Of a stretch of 64,000 bases of DNA, positions 51,901 to 61,041 are shown piece by piece. Each line of letters begins with the position of its first letter. The first letter of the stretch is position 1. The notes below the pieces were generated by a model. That model worked only from the letters and a program-made list of their open reading frames with translations, had not been told where the DNA came from and made no database searches. The position numbers were made by a program, and so were the translations under genes. Source of the stretch: Fibrobacter sp. (GTDB lineage: Bacteria > Fibrobacterota > Fibrobacteria > Fibrobacterales > Fibrobacteraceae); assembly GCA_024399015.1 (NCBI GenBank), contig JAKSIC010000001.1, positions 496,001 through 560,000 of the forward strand, read 5' to 3'.

Positions 51901-53429
51901 GTACAGACGAGGGGGTGGAGGCGGATTGCATTACCTTCGATGAGCTTCGGGTAGAAGGCCTGGATACCGAGGCGGTGAAGCGTCGGAGCACGGTTCAACA
52001 TAACCGGATGGTCTTCAATAATTTCTTCGAGGATGTCCCAAACTTCAGGACGTTCTGCATCAACGTACTTCTTAGCGGACTTGAGGGTATATACGATACC
52101 TTCTTCTTCCAAACGCTGGATGATGAACGGCTTGTAAAGTTCCAAGGCCATACGCTTCGGGAGACCGCACTGGTGCATGCGAAGTTCCGGACCGACGACG
52201 ATCACAGAACGACCAGAGTAGTCAACGCGCTTACCGAGGAGGTTCATACGGAAGCGACCCTGCTTACCCTTCAAGAGTTCAGCGAGGCTCTTCATCGGAC
52301 GTGCAGAACCAGTACGTGCGGTACGACGGCCGCTATCGAACAGCTGGTCCACTGCTTCCTGCAGCATACGCTTTTCGTTGCAGAGAATGACATTGGGGGC
52401 ACGGATGTCGATGAGCTTCTTCAAGCGGTTGTTACGGTTGATGACGCGACGATAGAGTTCGTTCAAGTCGGAAGTAGCGAAACGGCCACCTTCCAGCGGA
52501 ACGAGCGGGCGCAGATCAGGCGGAATCACCGGAAGAACGTCGAGGATCATCCAAGACGGCTGGTTAGCCAGCAAGCGGGATTCGGACGGATACTTTGCGC
52601 GGAATTCGTCGTATGCGTCAGCGACAATGAACTTGTCGTGAGAAGCTTCGTAGGAAACCTTGAATTCAGCAACGGCTTCTGCGAGACCACGGAGCCACGG
52701 CTGCTGAGCATCCTGCTTCATAGCCTTTTCCGGGTTTTCGTAGTAGTTACGGAAGCTGTCGCGCTGAGACTTCAGGAAAGCGTCAACGATCTTCAAGCGC
52801 TTCAGGGCGTCTTCCTGCTTGGTGCGGGACTTGGACTGAGCCTGAATGCGGAGATCTGCAGAAAGTGCAACGAGGTCAACGCGGTCGAGGAGCTGCTTAA
52901 TAGCAGATGCACCCATCTTGGCATCGAACTTACGGCCTTCAGCGGAGAGGTCCTGATACTGGGCTTCGTCGATGAGGGTGTTGGGAGCGAGGTCAGTGGT
53001 ACCCGGGTCGATCACTACGTACTTTTCGTAGTAGATGATGTTGTCCAGGTCCTTGGTGCTCAAGTTGAGGAGGGCGCCAATGACGCACGGCTGGTTACGA
53101 ACGAACCAGGTGTGGGTCAGAGGAATGGCCAATTCGATATGGCCCATGTACTTACGACGGACGTTGGAGTGAGTCACTTCAACACCGCAACGGTCACAAA
53201 CGACACCCTTGTAACGGATACGCTTGAACTTACCGCAGTTACATTCCCAGTTCTTCACAGGTCCGAAGATCTTTTCGCAGAAAAGACCATCCTTTTCGGG
53301 CTTGAAAGAACGATAGTTAATGGTTTCCGGCTTGGTCACTTCGCCGTGAGACCAGCTACGGATCATTTCCGGAGCTGCAAGGTGAATGGAAATATCACCA
53401 GAATTTTCACGTTCAATTTCTTCGACCAT
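48984..53429 (-). CDS. rpoC: RNA polymerase beta-prime subunit
   Basis: About 1481 residues. The N-terminal zinc site has four cysteines (CNCGKF ... CDRC). The catalytic NADFDGDQ with the three Mg-binding Asp is at about 513-520, followed by the trigger-loop and bridge-helix regions. A second zinc site (CDSRTGVCSKCYG) lies near residue 960. The start at ATG 53429 is preferred because GGAGAC stands nine bases before it; an ATG at 53444, overlapping rpoB by 14 nt, would add five residues. No large lineage-specific insertion was obvious. Confidence 0.98.
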   Translation of the reverse strand: MVEEIERENSGDISIHLAAPEMIRSWSHGEVTKPETINYRSFKPEKDGLFCEKIFGPVKNWECNCGKFKRIRYKGVVCDRCGVEVTHSNVRRKYMGHIELAIPLTHTWFVRNQPCVIGALLNLSTKDLDNIIYYEKYVVIDPGTTDLAPNTLIDEAQYQDLSAEGRKFDAKMGASAIKQLLDRVDLVALSADLRIQAQSKSRTKQEDALKRLKIVDAFLKSQRDSFRNYYENPEKAMKQDAQQPWLRGLAEAVAEFKVSYEASHDKFIVADAYDEFRAKYPSESRLLANQPSWMILDVLPVIPPDLRPLVPLEGGRFATSDLNELYRRVINRNNRLKKLIDIRAPNVILCNEKRMLQEAVDQLFDSGRRTARTGSARPMKSLAELLKGKQGRFRMNLLGKRVDYSGRSVIVVGPELRMHQCGLPKRMALELYKPFIIQRLEEEGIVYTLKSAKKYVDAERPEVWDILEEIIEDHPVMLNRAPTLHRLGIQAFYPKLIEGNAIRLHPLVCTAFNADFDGDQMACHLPLSFETQLECRVLMLSSNNILHPASGQPIAVPGQDIVLGLYYLTKPRPGRKGEGMHFFDAAEAVRAYENGVVDLNAYVYLKLPAGRKIYIGAVEKDCVMTRESADDNGNWDVNVKAGDKIKFLTLKEENIIKTTVGRIIFNEFVPPQLGYANETFGKKVIAKSIDDLYRRTGNRITVDYLDDLKANGYKWATRAGSSVAIAEMVIPKEKQEMLDKAAEAVSRIRGLYEDGVITDGERYNQVVDVWSKTTAEVAAKQWDLLSGDRDGFNPVYMMADSGARGSREQIKQLSGMRGLMQKPTKSLDGREVIENPIKSCFREGLNVMEYFISSHGARKGLADTAMKTADAGYLTRRLVDVGQDLVVTEEDCGTTNGIEVSAFKDGDDTIIALEERLLGRAPVDDIKHPVTGEVIVKAGELVTERVLPKITATGLEHIKMRSVLTCDSRTGVCSKCYGRMLASGRPVDLGEAVGVLAAQSIGEPGTQLTLRTFHIGGASSRLAVENNKKALVDGRVELTDVETVEHEGQKIVTSRMAELVIFDKTGINKGRYQIPYGAILSVTNGASVNKGDVMFEWDPYNSPIISNVAGKVVFADMVENRTYRSETDEVTGVETWTVISDKQHGKKDLHPAVVIVDASNTKIGNYMLPDGAILTVKSGDVVSVGQTVAKLPRAAGKTRDITGGLPRVAELFEARVPKGKAFIAPIDGLVSYGEEVRNNQVVIIKMDDQEEKVLVPRGVHLAVNEGDRVRAGHKISEGSVDPHDILDVLGPEEVQRHLVNEIQAVYRLQGVAIADKHIECIVRQMMRKVKIKDSGDSELLPGEEISKARLRAINDQLEAVGKTPATFTPMLLGITKASLATDSFISACSFQETTKILTRASIEGSVDPLMGLKENVIMGRLIPCGTGARHLRNVQVVDADAALEAETRPYSTQVEFEDEIDTGIQMMDNEIGASDEEDSEN

Positions 53430-53430
53430 A

Positions 53431-56400
53431 TTACTTGTCTCCATTGGTCTGGATGTTCAGACCCAAAGAACGAACTTCGCGGATCATAACGTTAAAGGAT
53501 TCAGGTACACCCGGCTTCGGAGTGTTCTGACCATGAACGATGGCGTCATAGACCTTGGAACGGCCCTGGACATCGTCAGACTTGACGGTGAGGAGTTCCT
53601 GCAAGGTGTATGCAGCACCGTAAGCTTCCATAGCCCACACTTCCATTTCACCGAAGCGCTGACCACCGAACTGGCTCTTACCGCCGAGAGGCTGCTGAGT
53701 AACCAGAGCGTAGGAACCGATAGAACGAGCATGAATCTTGTCGTCTACCAAGTGGCCCAGCTTGAGGTAGTACATGTAACCGATGGTAACCGGGTTCAGG
53801 AATGCTTCACCGGTCTTGCCGTCGTAAAGCTTTGCCTTACCAATGATCTTGCCATTGTCCGGATCCATTTCGTAGTTAACGATCGGGTTCTTTTCGTAAG
53901 CCTTCTTAAGTTCTTCACAGATGTCTTCGAACTTTGCACCGTCGAACACAGGAGTGGTAACCTTGAAGCCGAGGGTCTTGGCAGCCCAGCCCAAGTGGAC
54001 TTCGAGCACCTGACCGATGTTCATACGAGAAGGCACGCCCAGCGGGTTCAGAAGGATCTGAAGCGGACGACCGTCTTCGGTGAACGGCATGTCTTCGACC
54101 GGAACGATCTTGGAAACGACACCCTTGTTACCATGGCGACCTGCCATCTTGTCACCGATGGAGAGGCAACGCTTCTTGGCGATGTAGACCTTGACGGACT
54201 TGAGAACGCCCGGCTTAAGTTCATCGCCCTTAGTCACCTTGTCAATTTCCTTTTCCATGGTGCGGGTAAGGGTATCGAGGTTATCACGTGCAACGAGCAC
54301 GAGGGTGAGGACACGTTCCTGGAGTTCGTCGTCGCCGACAACGAAGGTAGAAGCCGGAGAAACCTTGGTCACGTCGATCATGGCGAGGTTCTGTTCGGTA
54401 TAGGTAGTGCCTTCGCGAATCAGGAGTTCGTGAGTTTCGTTGTCCATCACCTTGCCGGCAGCCTTGCCGCCGAGGAGTTCGAACAAGTGTTCAGAGCAGG
54501 AATCCTTGATCTTGTCGATCTGGGTCTGGAAGTTAGCGCGAATTTCTGCGATAGTTTCCTGATCCTTTTCCTTGCTGTTCTTGTCAGACTTTTCCTTCTT
54601 GCTGAAGACGCGGGTTTCGAGCACGATGCCCTTCATTCCCGGAGGAGCCTTCAGAGAAGAGTCACGGACATCGCCGGCCTTTTCACCGAAGATTGCACGG
54701 AGCAAACGTTCTTCAGGAGAAAGTTCGGTTTCGCCCTTCGGAGTAACCTTGCCGACGAGGATGTCGTCAGCGGTAACTTCGGCACCAACGCGGATCACAC
54801 CGTTTTCGTCCAAGTTGCGGAGAGCGTCTTCGCCAACGTTGGGGATTTCGCGGGTCAGTTCTTCCGGACCACGCTTGGTGTCGCGAACTTCCAATTCGTA
54901 TTCTTCGATATGGATGGAAGTGAAGGTGTCCTTGATAGCCAATTCTTCGGAGATGATAACTGCGTCTTCGTAGTTATAACCATTCCACGGCAAGAAGCCG
55001 ATGAGAATGTTCTTACCGAGAGCCAGTTCACCGTGGTCGGTGGAAACGCCGTCAGCCAGCACGTCGCCAGCCTTGACGAAGTCACCAACGTTAACGATGG
55101 GCTTCTGGTTGATGCAGGAATCCTGGTTGGAACGTTCGAACTTGCGGAGAACGTATTCGTCGATAGGATCCTTGCCGAGGAATTCATAGTCTTCGCCGAG
55201 ACCGGTGAGCGGAACGAAGTTGCCGTCGACCATGTCGCCGCGTTCAACGACAACGTTACGAGCGTCAACGAACTTCACGCGACCGTCGTGCTTTGCACGG
55301 ACAACGGTACCGGAGTCGAGAGCGGCACGACGTTCCAGACCAGTGCCAACCACCGGAGCTTCTGCGCGGAGCAGAGGCACAGCCTGGCGCTGCATGTTGG
55401 AACCCATCAATGCACGGTTAGCATCGTCGTGTTCAAGGAACGGGATAAGACCAGCTGCAACGGAAACGATCTGCATCGGAGCAACGTCCATGAGGTCGAT
55501 ACGTTCAGTTTCCATGTCATCCAGTTCGAAGGAATCCTGACGCATGAGGTGAGTGTATTCACTCTTGTCACGAACGATTACGAGACCGTCCATGTCGCCC
55601 TTGAAGCGATTGTCGTCAGTGAGTTCGGTGGAAGCCGGAGCGACGCGGAAGGAGTCTTCTTCGTCAGCGGTGAGGAAGGTGATGTAGTCGGAAACGATCT
55701 GTTCGACACAGTTGCCGACCTGTTCGTAGTCAGCCTTGCCGTTGAAGTTTTCAACGGTGAAGCCGTTACGGTAGTAGGTCACCTGACCATCAGCATCCTT
55801 GAATGCAAATACTTTGTTCACAAAGCCATCGAACAAGTCACGCTGGGTGTTGTCCAAAGTCATGCGGACCTGGTCCATCTGCTTCTTGGAAAGTTCGAGT
55901 TCCAGGAAGAGGTGCGGGTCATGTACGAAAGCCTTGAAGATACCGAAATGCCACTTGGATTCCGGAACCTTTACAGTGTTGCCCTTTGCGTCCTTGAAGT
56001 CAATGAGGCCCACGATACGGTACGGGGTTTCAATGAAGCCGAAGTGGTTAACAACAGCGAAGGATGCGAGAGAGTTGATAAGACCGATGTTCGGGCCTTC
56101 CGGAGTTTCGATCGGGCAGAGACGGCCGTAGTGAGTGTAGTGCACGTCACGGACTTCGAAGCCTGCGCGTTCGCGGGAAAGACCACCAGGACCGAGAGCG
56201 GAGAGACGACGCTTGTGAGTAAGTTCAGAAAGCGGGTTCATCTGGTCCATGAACTGGGACAGCTGGCTGGAGCCGAAGAATGCCTGGACGACAGTGGACA
56301 CCATGCGGGTGTTGACCAGTTCACGAGGAGTGGTCTGTTCGTCTTCACCGTGGAGGTTCAGGTTTTCACGGATGACGCGAGACATACGGCTGAGGCCAAC

Positions 56401-57702
56401 GGAAATCTGGTTAGCGAGGAGTTCGCCAACGGAACGGGTACGACGGTTGCCCAAGTGGTCGATATCATCGAGAGCGTAACCTTCGGTGCCGTTGTAGAGG
56501 CCGACCATGTATTCGATGATGGCAAGGAAGTCTGCCTTGCTCATGGTCATGGTGTTGAGGGACGGAATCTTGAATTCCGGACCAAGTTCTGCGAGGACTT
56601 CGCGGATTTCGGCCTTGTTGTAAATCTTGGTGTTCAAGCGGTAACGACCGACTTCACCAAGGTCATACTTGTGCGGATCGGAAATGAACTGGCTGTCGAA
56701 GTAGATTTCGGCAGTGCGCATATCCGGAGCTTCGTCCTGCTGCTGATGAGTGACGGAGTAGATAGCCTTGAGAGCATCTTCACGAGACTTGGTCTTGTCT
56801 GCAGCGAGGGTGTAGTGGATGAGGAGGTTGTCTTCTTCCTTGGAGAGGAGAACGATAGATTCTACGCTGCTCTCGCGGAGGCGGTCCAACTTCTTTTCGT
56901 CGATAACAGTGTTGGCTTCGAGGATAACTTCGCCAGTGCTGGTGTCGATGATGTCTTCAAAAATGATACGGTCGATGAGAACGCAAACGCCGTTTTCATC
57001 GTACTGTTCGGACATTTCTGCAACATTGACAGTTTCGGTCTTCTTGTAGAAGAGCTTGAGAATGTCCTGAGTGGTTTCGAAACCGATGCAACGAAGCATG
57101 GCAGATGCAGCCAACTTCTTCTTGCGGTCGATGATGAGGTAAAGGATGTCACCTTCGGTGTTGAATTCAACCCAAGCACCACGGTGCGGGATGATACGGC
57201 TCTTGTAGTCGTCACGACCGGTAACCTGCATTTCCTTGTCGAAGCTGACACCGTAGGAACGATGCAACTGGGAAACGACAACGCGTTCAGCGCCATTGAC
57301 GATGAACGTACCATTTTCAGTCATGATCGGGAGTTCGCAAACGAGAACGTCATTCTTGACTTCTTCCTTCAGTTTGCGGTCTTCGCCGTCTTCTTCAAAA
57401 ATTTGCAAAGACAGAGTGGCGAACATTTCCATGGAATAAGTAAGTCCACGTTCGCGGCACTCGGGGATGCTGTATTTCGGGATGCCGAAATAGTAACCTT
57501 CGTAGTTAAGGGAGTAGAGACCCTTGACGTCAGTAATCGGGAAAATGTCCTGGAACACGCGTTCCAAGCCAACCTTGAGACGTTTTTCTTGCGGAATATC
57601 CTTCTGGAGGAATTGCTCGTACGAAGCCTTCTGGACTTCAATCAGGTACGGGAGTTCCAACTGGAATTTGTTGGAGGAGTATGACTTTCTCTCCGTGGTC
57701 AT
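53431..57702 (-). CDS. rpoB: RNA polymerase beta subunit
   Basis: 1423 residues, starting MTTERKSYSS at 57702; a longer open frame to 57846 runs through the attenuator-like gap and is rejected. Family landmarks include the rifampicin region (FFGSSQLSQFMDQMNPLSELTHKRRLSALGPGG, quoted in part), GRLCPIETPEGPNIGLI, the active-site KRCLSIGDKMAGRHGNKG and the C-terminal SQFGGQRFGEMEVWA. The rifampicin region reads as wild type. It directly precedes rpoC, and the gap to rplL contains a hairpin. Confidence 0.98.
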   Translation of the reverse strand: MTTERKSYSSNKFQLELPYLIEVQKASYEQFLQKDIPQEKRLKVGLERVFQDIFPITDVKGLYSLNYEGYYFGIPKYSIPECRERGLTYSMEMFATLSLQIFEEDGEDRKLKEEVKNDVLVCELPIMTENGTFIVNGAERVVVSQLHRSYGVSFDKEMQVTGRDDYKSRIIPHRGAWVEFNTEGDILYLIIDRKKKLAASAMLRCIGFETTQDILKLFYKKTETVNVAEMSEQYDENGVCVLIDRIIFEDIIDTSTGEVILEANTVIDEKKLDRLRESSVESIVLLSKEEDNLLIHYTLAADKTKSREDALKAIYSVTHQQQDEAPDMRTAEIYFDSQFISDPHKYDLGEVGRYRLNTKIYNKAEIREVLAELGPEFKIPSLNTMTMSKADFLAIIEYMVGLYNGTEGYALDDIDHLGNRRTRSVGELLANQISVGLSRMSRVIRENLNLHGEDEQTTPRELVNTRMVSTVVQAFFGSSQLSQFMDQMNPLSELTHKRRLSALGPGGLSRERAGFEVRDVHYTHYGRLCPIETPEGPNIGLINSLASFAVVNHFGFIETPYRIVGLIDFKDAKGNTVKVPESKWHFGIFKAFVHDPHLFLELELSKKQMDQVRMTLDNTQRDLFDGFVNKVFAFKDADGQVTYYRNGFTVENFNGKADYEQVGNCVEQIVSDYITFLTADEEDSFRVAPASTELTDDNRFKGDMDGLVIVRDKSEYTHLMRQDSFELDDMETERIDLMDVAPMQIVSVAAGLIPFLEHDDANRALMGSNMQRQAVPLLRAEAPVVGTGLERRAALDSGTVVRAKHDGRVKFVDARNVVVERGDMVDGNFVPLTGLGEDYEFLGKDPIDEYVLRKFERSNQDSCINQKPIVNVGDFVKAGDVLADGVSTDHGELALGKNILIGFLPWNGYNYEDAVIISEELAIKDTFTSIHIEEYELEVRDTKRGPEELTREIPNVGEDALRNLDENGVIRVGAEVTADDILVGKVTPKGETELSPEERLLRAIFGEKAGDVRDSSLKAPPGMKGIVLETRVFSKKEKSDKNSKEKDQETIAEIRANFQTQIDKIKDSCSEHLFELLGGKAAGKVMDNETHELLIREGTTYTEQNLAMIDVTKVSPASTFVVGDDELQERVLTLVLVARDNLDTLTRTMEKEIDKVTKGDELKPGVLKSVKVYIAKKRCLSIGDKMAGRHGNKGVVSKIVPVEDMPFTEDGRPLQILLNPLGVPSRMNIGQVLEVHLGWAAKTLGFKVTTPVFDGAKFEDICEELKKAYEKNPIVNYEMDPDNGKIIGKAKLYDGKTGEAFLNPVTIGYMYYLKLGHLVDDKIHARSIGSYALVTQQPLGGKSQFGGQRFGEMEVWAMEAYGAAYTLQELLTVKSDDVQGRSKVYDAIVHGQNTPKPGVPESFNVMIREVRSLGLNIQTNGDK

Positions 57703-57836
57703 TTGAAATACCTCATCCGGTAAATAGCTGAATGTTGGCACCAAAGGTAGAAAAATATTAGGAATGACTATCTTCTTGACCTTGTTGCCATGGGCTTTTT
57801 TCGGTAGAAAAAGCAAAAAATCTTTATACACCAAAA

Positions 57837-57857
57837 GCCCACACACTAGGTGCAGGC
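57837..57857 (-). terminator. Possible attenuator between rplL and rpoB
   Basis: On the minus strand GCCTGCAC / GTGTGGGC (two G-T pairs) with a 5-nt loop is followed by TTTT, 190 bp gap in total. The rplL-rpoB gap is a known place for partial termination in other bacteria, which lowers rpoBC relative to ribosomal protein genes. Confidence 0.45.
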
Positions 57858-57892
57858 GTTTGGCGTATTAAAGATTCAGTGAAGTGAAAGCA

Positions 57893-58264
57893 TTACTTCA
57901 GAGCGACCTTTGCTCCGAGATCTTCCAATTCCTTCTTGAGCTTTTCAGCGTCAGCCTTCGGCATAGCTTCCTTAACGACGCTGTTGGCCTTTTCGACGAG
58001 GTCCTTAGCTTCCTTAAGGCCGAGACCGGTGATAGCGCGGACAGCCTTGAGGACGTCCATCTTCTTAGCACCGCATTCAACGAGGATGACGTCGAATTCA
58101 GACTTAGCTTCTTCAGCAGGAGCAGCAGCAGCAGCCATAACTACAGCGCCACCAGCAGCAGCTTCGATGCCGTGGGTTTCTTTAAGGTAGTCAGCCAAAG
58201 CCTTGGCTTCGAGAAGGGTAAGACCAACGATTTGATCGCCCAATGCCTTGATATCAGTTGCCAT
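57893..58264 (-). CDS. rplL: 50S ribosomal protein L7/L12
   Basis: 123 residues. An N-terminal dimerisation helix region is followed by an Ala-rich hinge ([18 protein letters not shown]) and a C-terminal domain [20 protein letters not shown] ... [10 protein letters not shown] that contacts elongation factors. It forms the ribosomal stalk with L10, whose gene lies 51 bp upstream. Confidence 0.98.
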   Translation of the reverse strand: MATDIKALGDQIVGLTLLEAKALADYLKETHGIEAAAGGAVVMAAAAAPAEEAKSEFDVILVECGAKKMDVLKAVRAITGLGLKEAKDLVEKANSVVKEAMPKADAEKLKKELEDLGAKVALK

Positions 58265-58315
58265 GATGTGTTTCTCCGATTATTCCGTTTAAAATTTTTG
58301 GTTTGTGGTTTGTTG

Positions 58316-58852
58316 TTAAGCTTCCGGTGCAGCTTCAGGTGCTGCTTCGGAACCCGAATTTTCTTCCAGCTTTTCCTGGAGAGTCTTGATCTGACCTGCG
58401 ATAGTGGAACCAGGTCCGAGAGCGATAGCAACGATCTGAGCGATCATGCCCTTACGATCCGGGATCTTAGAGAGGTTCACGACTTCGGAGCCCGGCATAG
58501 CCTTGCCATCAAGGAATACGCTCTTGGCGACCAAGAAATCGGGGTTTGCTTTGTGGAATGCTTCAATTTCGCGAGCCGGCAGAAGAGGATCTTCTTCGAA
58601 GCCAACCATCACGGATGTTGCACCGTTCAGGAGGTCATCGAGACCTTCAACCTTGAGAGCAGCAAGTACGCGCTTGAGAAGAGTATTCTTCACAGCCTTG
58701 TACTTAACACCCTTAGATGCCAAAGACTTGCGGAGGGCATTGTCCTTTTCAACGGTCATGCCTTGATAGTTGAGCAGGTAGACAGCAGTAGCACCCTGGA
58801 AGGATTCTACGAGAGCGTCCACAGTCTGTTGTTTTTTAACTACAGCTTTCAT
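58316..58852 (-). CDS. rplJ: 50S ribosomal protein L10
   Basis: 178 residues; MKAVVKKQQTVDALVESF, YQGMTVEKDNALRKSL and KYKAVKNTLLKRVL are standard. The C-terminus, which binds L7/L12, ends in Glu/Ala/Pro repeats. Only 8 bp separate it from rplA, so there is no room for the long rplJ leader seen in enterobacteria. Confidence 0.97.
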   Translation of the reverse strand: MKAVVKKQQTVDALVESFQGATAVYLLNYQGMTVEKDNALRKSLASKGVKYKAVKNTLLKRVLAALKVEGLDDLLNGATSVMVGFEEDPLLPAREIEAFHKANPDFLVAKSVFLDGKAMPGSEVVNLSKIPDRKGMIAQIVAIALGPGSTIAGQIKTLQEKLEENSGSEAAPEAAPEA

Positions 58853-58860
58853 GGTTTCTC

Positions 58861-59547
58861 CTAGCGTGTCAGTGCCAAATCAAGTTTGATGCCCGGAGCC
58901 ATAGTTGCGGACAACGTAAGGCTCTTAATATAGGTGCCCTTAGAAGATTGGGGCTTAGCCTTCACGACAGAGTCGATAACAGACTTGGCATTTTCAACCA
59001 GCTGATCGAGAGTGAAGGAGAGCTTGCCAACAGGAGCATGGACGTTAGCGCCCTTGTCAACGCGGTACTGAATCTTACCGGCCTTGAGTTCCTTGACGGT
59101 CTGAGCCACGTTAATGGTCACAGTACCAGCCTTGGGGGACGGCATCATACCACGAGGACCGAGAACCTTAGCAACCTTGCTGATCACCGGCATCATGTCG
59201 GGAGTAGCAACGACTGCGTCAAAGTCCAGCCAGCCTTCCTGAATCTTCTGAACCAAGTCAGCACCACCAGCGTAGTCAGCGCCTGCAGCCTTGGCAACTT
59301 CAAGGTTATTGTCCTTGCAGAATACCAAAACGCGAACCTGACGACCGGTACCATGCGGCAGCACAACAGTGCCACGAACCACTTGGTCGGAATGTTTTGG
59401 GTCCACACCGAGATTGAAGTGGATTTCGACAGTCTGGTCGAACTTCAATTCGGACTTTTTAAGGATTTCGATAGCTTCACCGAGACCATAAGCCTTGTTA
59501 CGATCGATGGCTTCAGCAATCTTCTTGTATTTTTTTCCTCTGAACAT
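58861..59547 (-). CDS. rplA: 50S ribosomal protein L1
   Basis: 228 residues with [49 protein letters not shown] (quoted in part; the GPRGLMP-type motif is intact) and the C-terminal [20 protein letters not shown]. It binds 23S rRNA at the L1 stalk and in many bacteria represses its own operon. It follows rplK by 40 bp. Confidence 0.98.
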   Translation of the reverse strand: MFRGKKYKKIAEAIDRNKAYGLGEAIEILKKSELKFDQTVEIHFNLGVDPKHSDQVVRGTVVLPHGTGRQVRVLVFCKDNNLEVAKAAGADYAGGADLVQKIQEGWLDFDAVVATPDMMPVISKVAKVLGPRGMMPSPKAGTVTINVAQTVKELKAGKIQYRVDKGANVHAPVGKLSFTLDQLVENAKSVIDSVVKAKPQSSKGTYIKSLTLSATMAPGIKLDLALTR

Positions 59548-59587
59548 GAAATTTTCCTGTCAGATACGTAACGGTGAATTACCTGCC

Positions 59588-60013
59588 TCAGTCAACCACT
59601 TCAACACCCATGGAGCGGGCAGTGCCTGCAACCATGCGCATAGCGGCTTCGAGGTCGATTGTGTTTAGATCCGGCATCTTCTTTTGGGCGATTTCCTGGA
59701 TCTGGGCCTTGGTGATCTTACCAACTTTCTTACGGTTGGGTTCGCCAGAGCCACTTTCAATGCCGACAGCCTTCTTGATGAGGGCCGGAACCGGCGAAAC
59801 CTTCGTAATGAAGGTAAAGCTCTTATCAGCATAGACAGTGATAACCACGGGAATAACCATTCCCTTGGAATCTTGAGTCTTAGCGTTGAACTGCTTGCAG
59901 AACTCCATGATGTTCACGCCCTTCTGACCAAGGGCCGGACCTACCGGAGGAGCCGGATTAGCTGCACCACCGGGAATCTGGAGCTTAATATAACCTGTGA
60001 TTTTCTTTGCCAC
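59588..60013 (-). CDS. rplK: 50S ribosomal protein L11
   Basis: 141 residues with [20 protein letters not shown] (thiostrepton and rRNA-binding N-terminus) and [15 protein letters not shown]. It supports the GTPase-associated centre. It starts 31 bp after nusG. Confidence 0.98.
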   Translation of the reverse strand: MAKKITGYIKLQIPGGAANPAPPVGPALGQKGVNIMEFCKQFNAKTQDSKGMVIPVVITVYADKSFTFITKVSPVPALIKKAVGIESGSGEPNRKKVGKITKAQIQEIAQKKMPDLNTIDLEAAMRMVAGTARSMGVEVVD

Positions 60014-60044
60014 TGTATTATCTCCGTGTCAAAAACCGTATCTT

Positions 60045-60581
60045 TTAAGCGTTGTCGGACTCAACCTGGCTAAAGGTAAGTTCAACAGGCGTAGAACGAC
60101 CGAATACGGTAACCATGACTTTAACCTTGGCATCCATAATTTCGTCTACGACGCCCACAAAGTCCTTGAAGGGACCTTCCTTGATGCGGACATTTTCGCC
60201 AATTGTGTACGGATTTTGGATCTCGTCACCTGTAGAGTTATCAGGATCAACTCCAAGAAGACGATCGACCTCGCTCTTTGTTAAAGGAATGGCCACGCGC
60301 TTAGTCGGGGTCATTCCCAAGAAATGGGTGACGCCATTAATGTTCATCACCAAATGCTGGGTGAGCTCGTCCAGCACCATTTCGAGGAAAACGTATGTGG
60401 GCATCATGTTCTGGGTAGATACGCGACGACGACCGCGAACTGTAGAAGCCACTTCGCGAGTCGGTACGATAATCTGACCGAACTTTTCTTGAACGCCTTC
60501 GCGTTCAATCATCTGCTCGATACGTTTCTTAATGTTATTTTCTTGACCGGAAAAGGTGTGAATGGCATACCAACGCATCAT
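60045..60581 (-). CDS. nusG: Transcription termination/antitermination factor NusG
   Basis: 178 residues. The NGN domain begins MRWYAIHTFSGQENNIKKRI, and the KOW domain with IKEGPFKDFVGVVDEI is at the C-terminus. It is a transcription elongation factor that bridges RNA polymerase to ribosomes or Rho. It overlaps nothing and starts 2 bp after secE, the standard secE-nusG pairing. Confidence 0.97.
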   Translation of the reverse strand: MMRWYAIHTFSGQENNIKKRIEQMIEREGVQEKFGQIIVPTREVASTVRGRRRVSTQNMMPTYVFLEMVLDELTQHLVMNINGVTHFLGMTPTKRVAIPLTKSEVDRLLGVDPDNSTGDEIQNPYTIGENVRIKEGPFKDFVGVVDEIMDAKVKVMVTVFGRSTPVELTFSQVESDNA

Positions 60582-60583
60582 AA

Positions 60584-60772
60584 TTAACCTCTTCCCATAA
60601 TCTTGTCAACTACCCAAGAGAGACCTATGTCAAGACCAGCAATATAGCAACCCATAATGACACTGAAAAGAATCACTACGAGTGTAGAACCCTTGAGTTC
60701 TTCCCAAGTAGGCCAAGTAACTTGTTTCAATTCTTGGATACATTCCTTGACATATTGCTGAATCTTACGCAT
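60584..60772 (-). CDS. secE: Preprotein translocase subunit SecE
   Basis: 62 residues with the conserved amphipathic segment ECIQELKQVTWPTWEELKGS and one membrane helix, the minimal single-helix form of SecE. It stabilises SecY in the Sec translocon. It lies between tRNA-Trp and nusG, its usual location. Confidence 0.95.
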   Translation of the reverse strand: MRKIQQYVKECIQELKQVTWPTWEELKGSTLVVILFSVIMGCYIAGLDIGLSWVVDKIMGRG

Positions 60773-60791
60773 AATGACTCCGGGAAGTGAG

Positions 60792-60864
60792 CAGGTCGGG
60801 AGGGACTCGAACCCCCAACCAACGGTTTTGGAGACCGTGACTCTACCAATTGAGCTACCGACCT
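60792..60864 (-). tRNA. tRNA-Trp (CCA anticodon)
   Basis: 73 nt. The acceptor stem AGGTCGG / CCGACCT is perfect, the anticodon loop reads CTCCAAA with anticodon CCA, and the T-loop is GGTTCGAGTCC. The 3' CCA is not encoded. It sits between secE and rpmG, as in many bacteria. Confidence 0.95.
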
Positions 60865-60876
60865 ATTCGGACTTCC

Positions 60877-61029
60877 TTACTTGGTTTCCTTGTGAGTAGT
60901 ATGCTTGCGGCAGAACGGGCAGTACTTCTTGTATTCTACGCGAGAAGGATGAAGACGCTTGTTCTTGTCGCAGTCATAATTGCGCTGATTGCATTCGGTG
61001 CATTCGAGCGTGATGAGTTCTCTTGGCAT
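60877..61029 (-). CDS. rpmG: 50S ribosomal protein L33
   Basis: 50 residues, starting [19 protein letters not shown] and ending KHTTHKETK. Four cysteines in two CxxC pairs (CTEC, CPFC) make it the zinc-binding form. It lies between tuf and tRNA-Trp, 12 bp from each. Confidence 0.95.
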   Translation of the reverse strand: MPRELITLECTECNQRNYDCDKNKRLHPSRVEYKKYCPFCRKHTTHKETK

Positions 61030-61041
61030 TTTACTATCCGA

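Noticed and set aside
49140-53489. A 1449-codon open frame opposite rpoC, and a 1432-codon frame opposite rpoB
   Set aside because: They are codon-aligned shadows created by avoidance of TTA, CTA and TCA in the sense genes; the translations match no protein pattern.
57703-57846. N-terminal extension of rpoB by 48 residues
   Set aside because: It runs through the intergenic hairpin and does not resemble RpoB; the start at 57702 matches the family.
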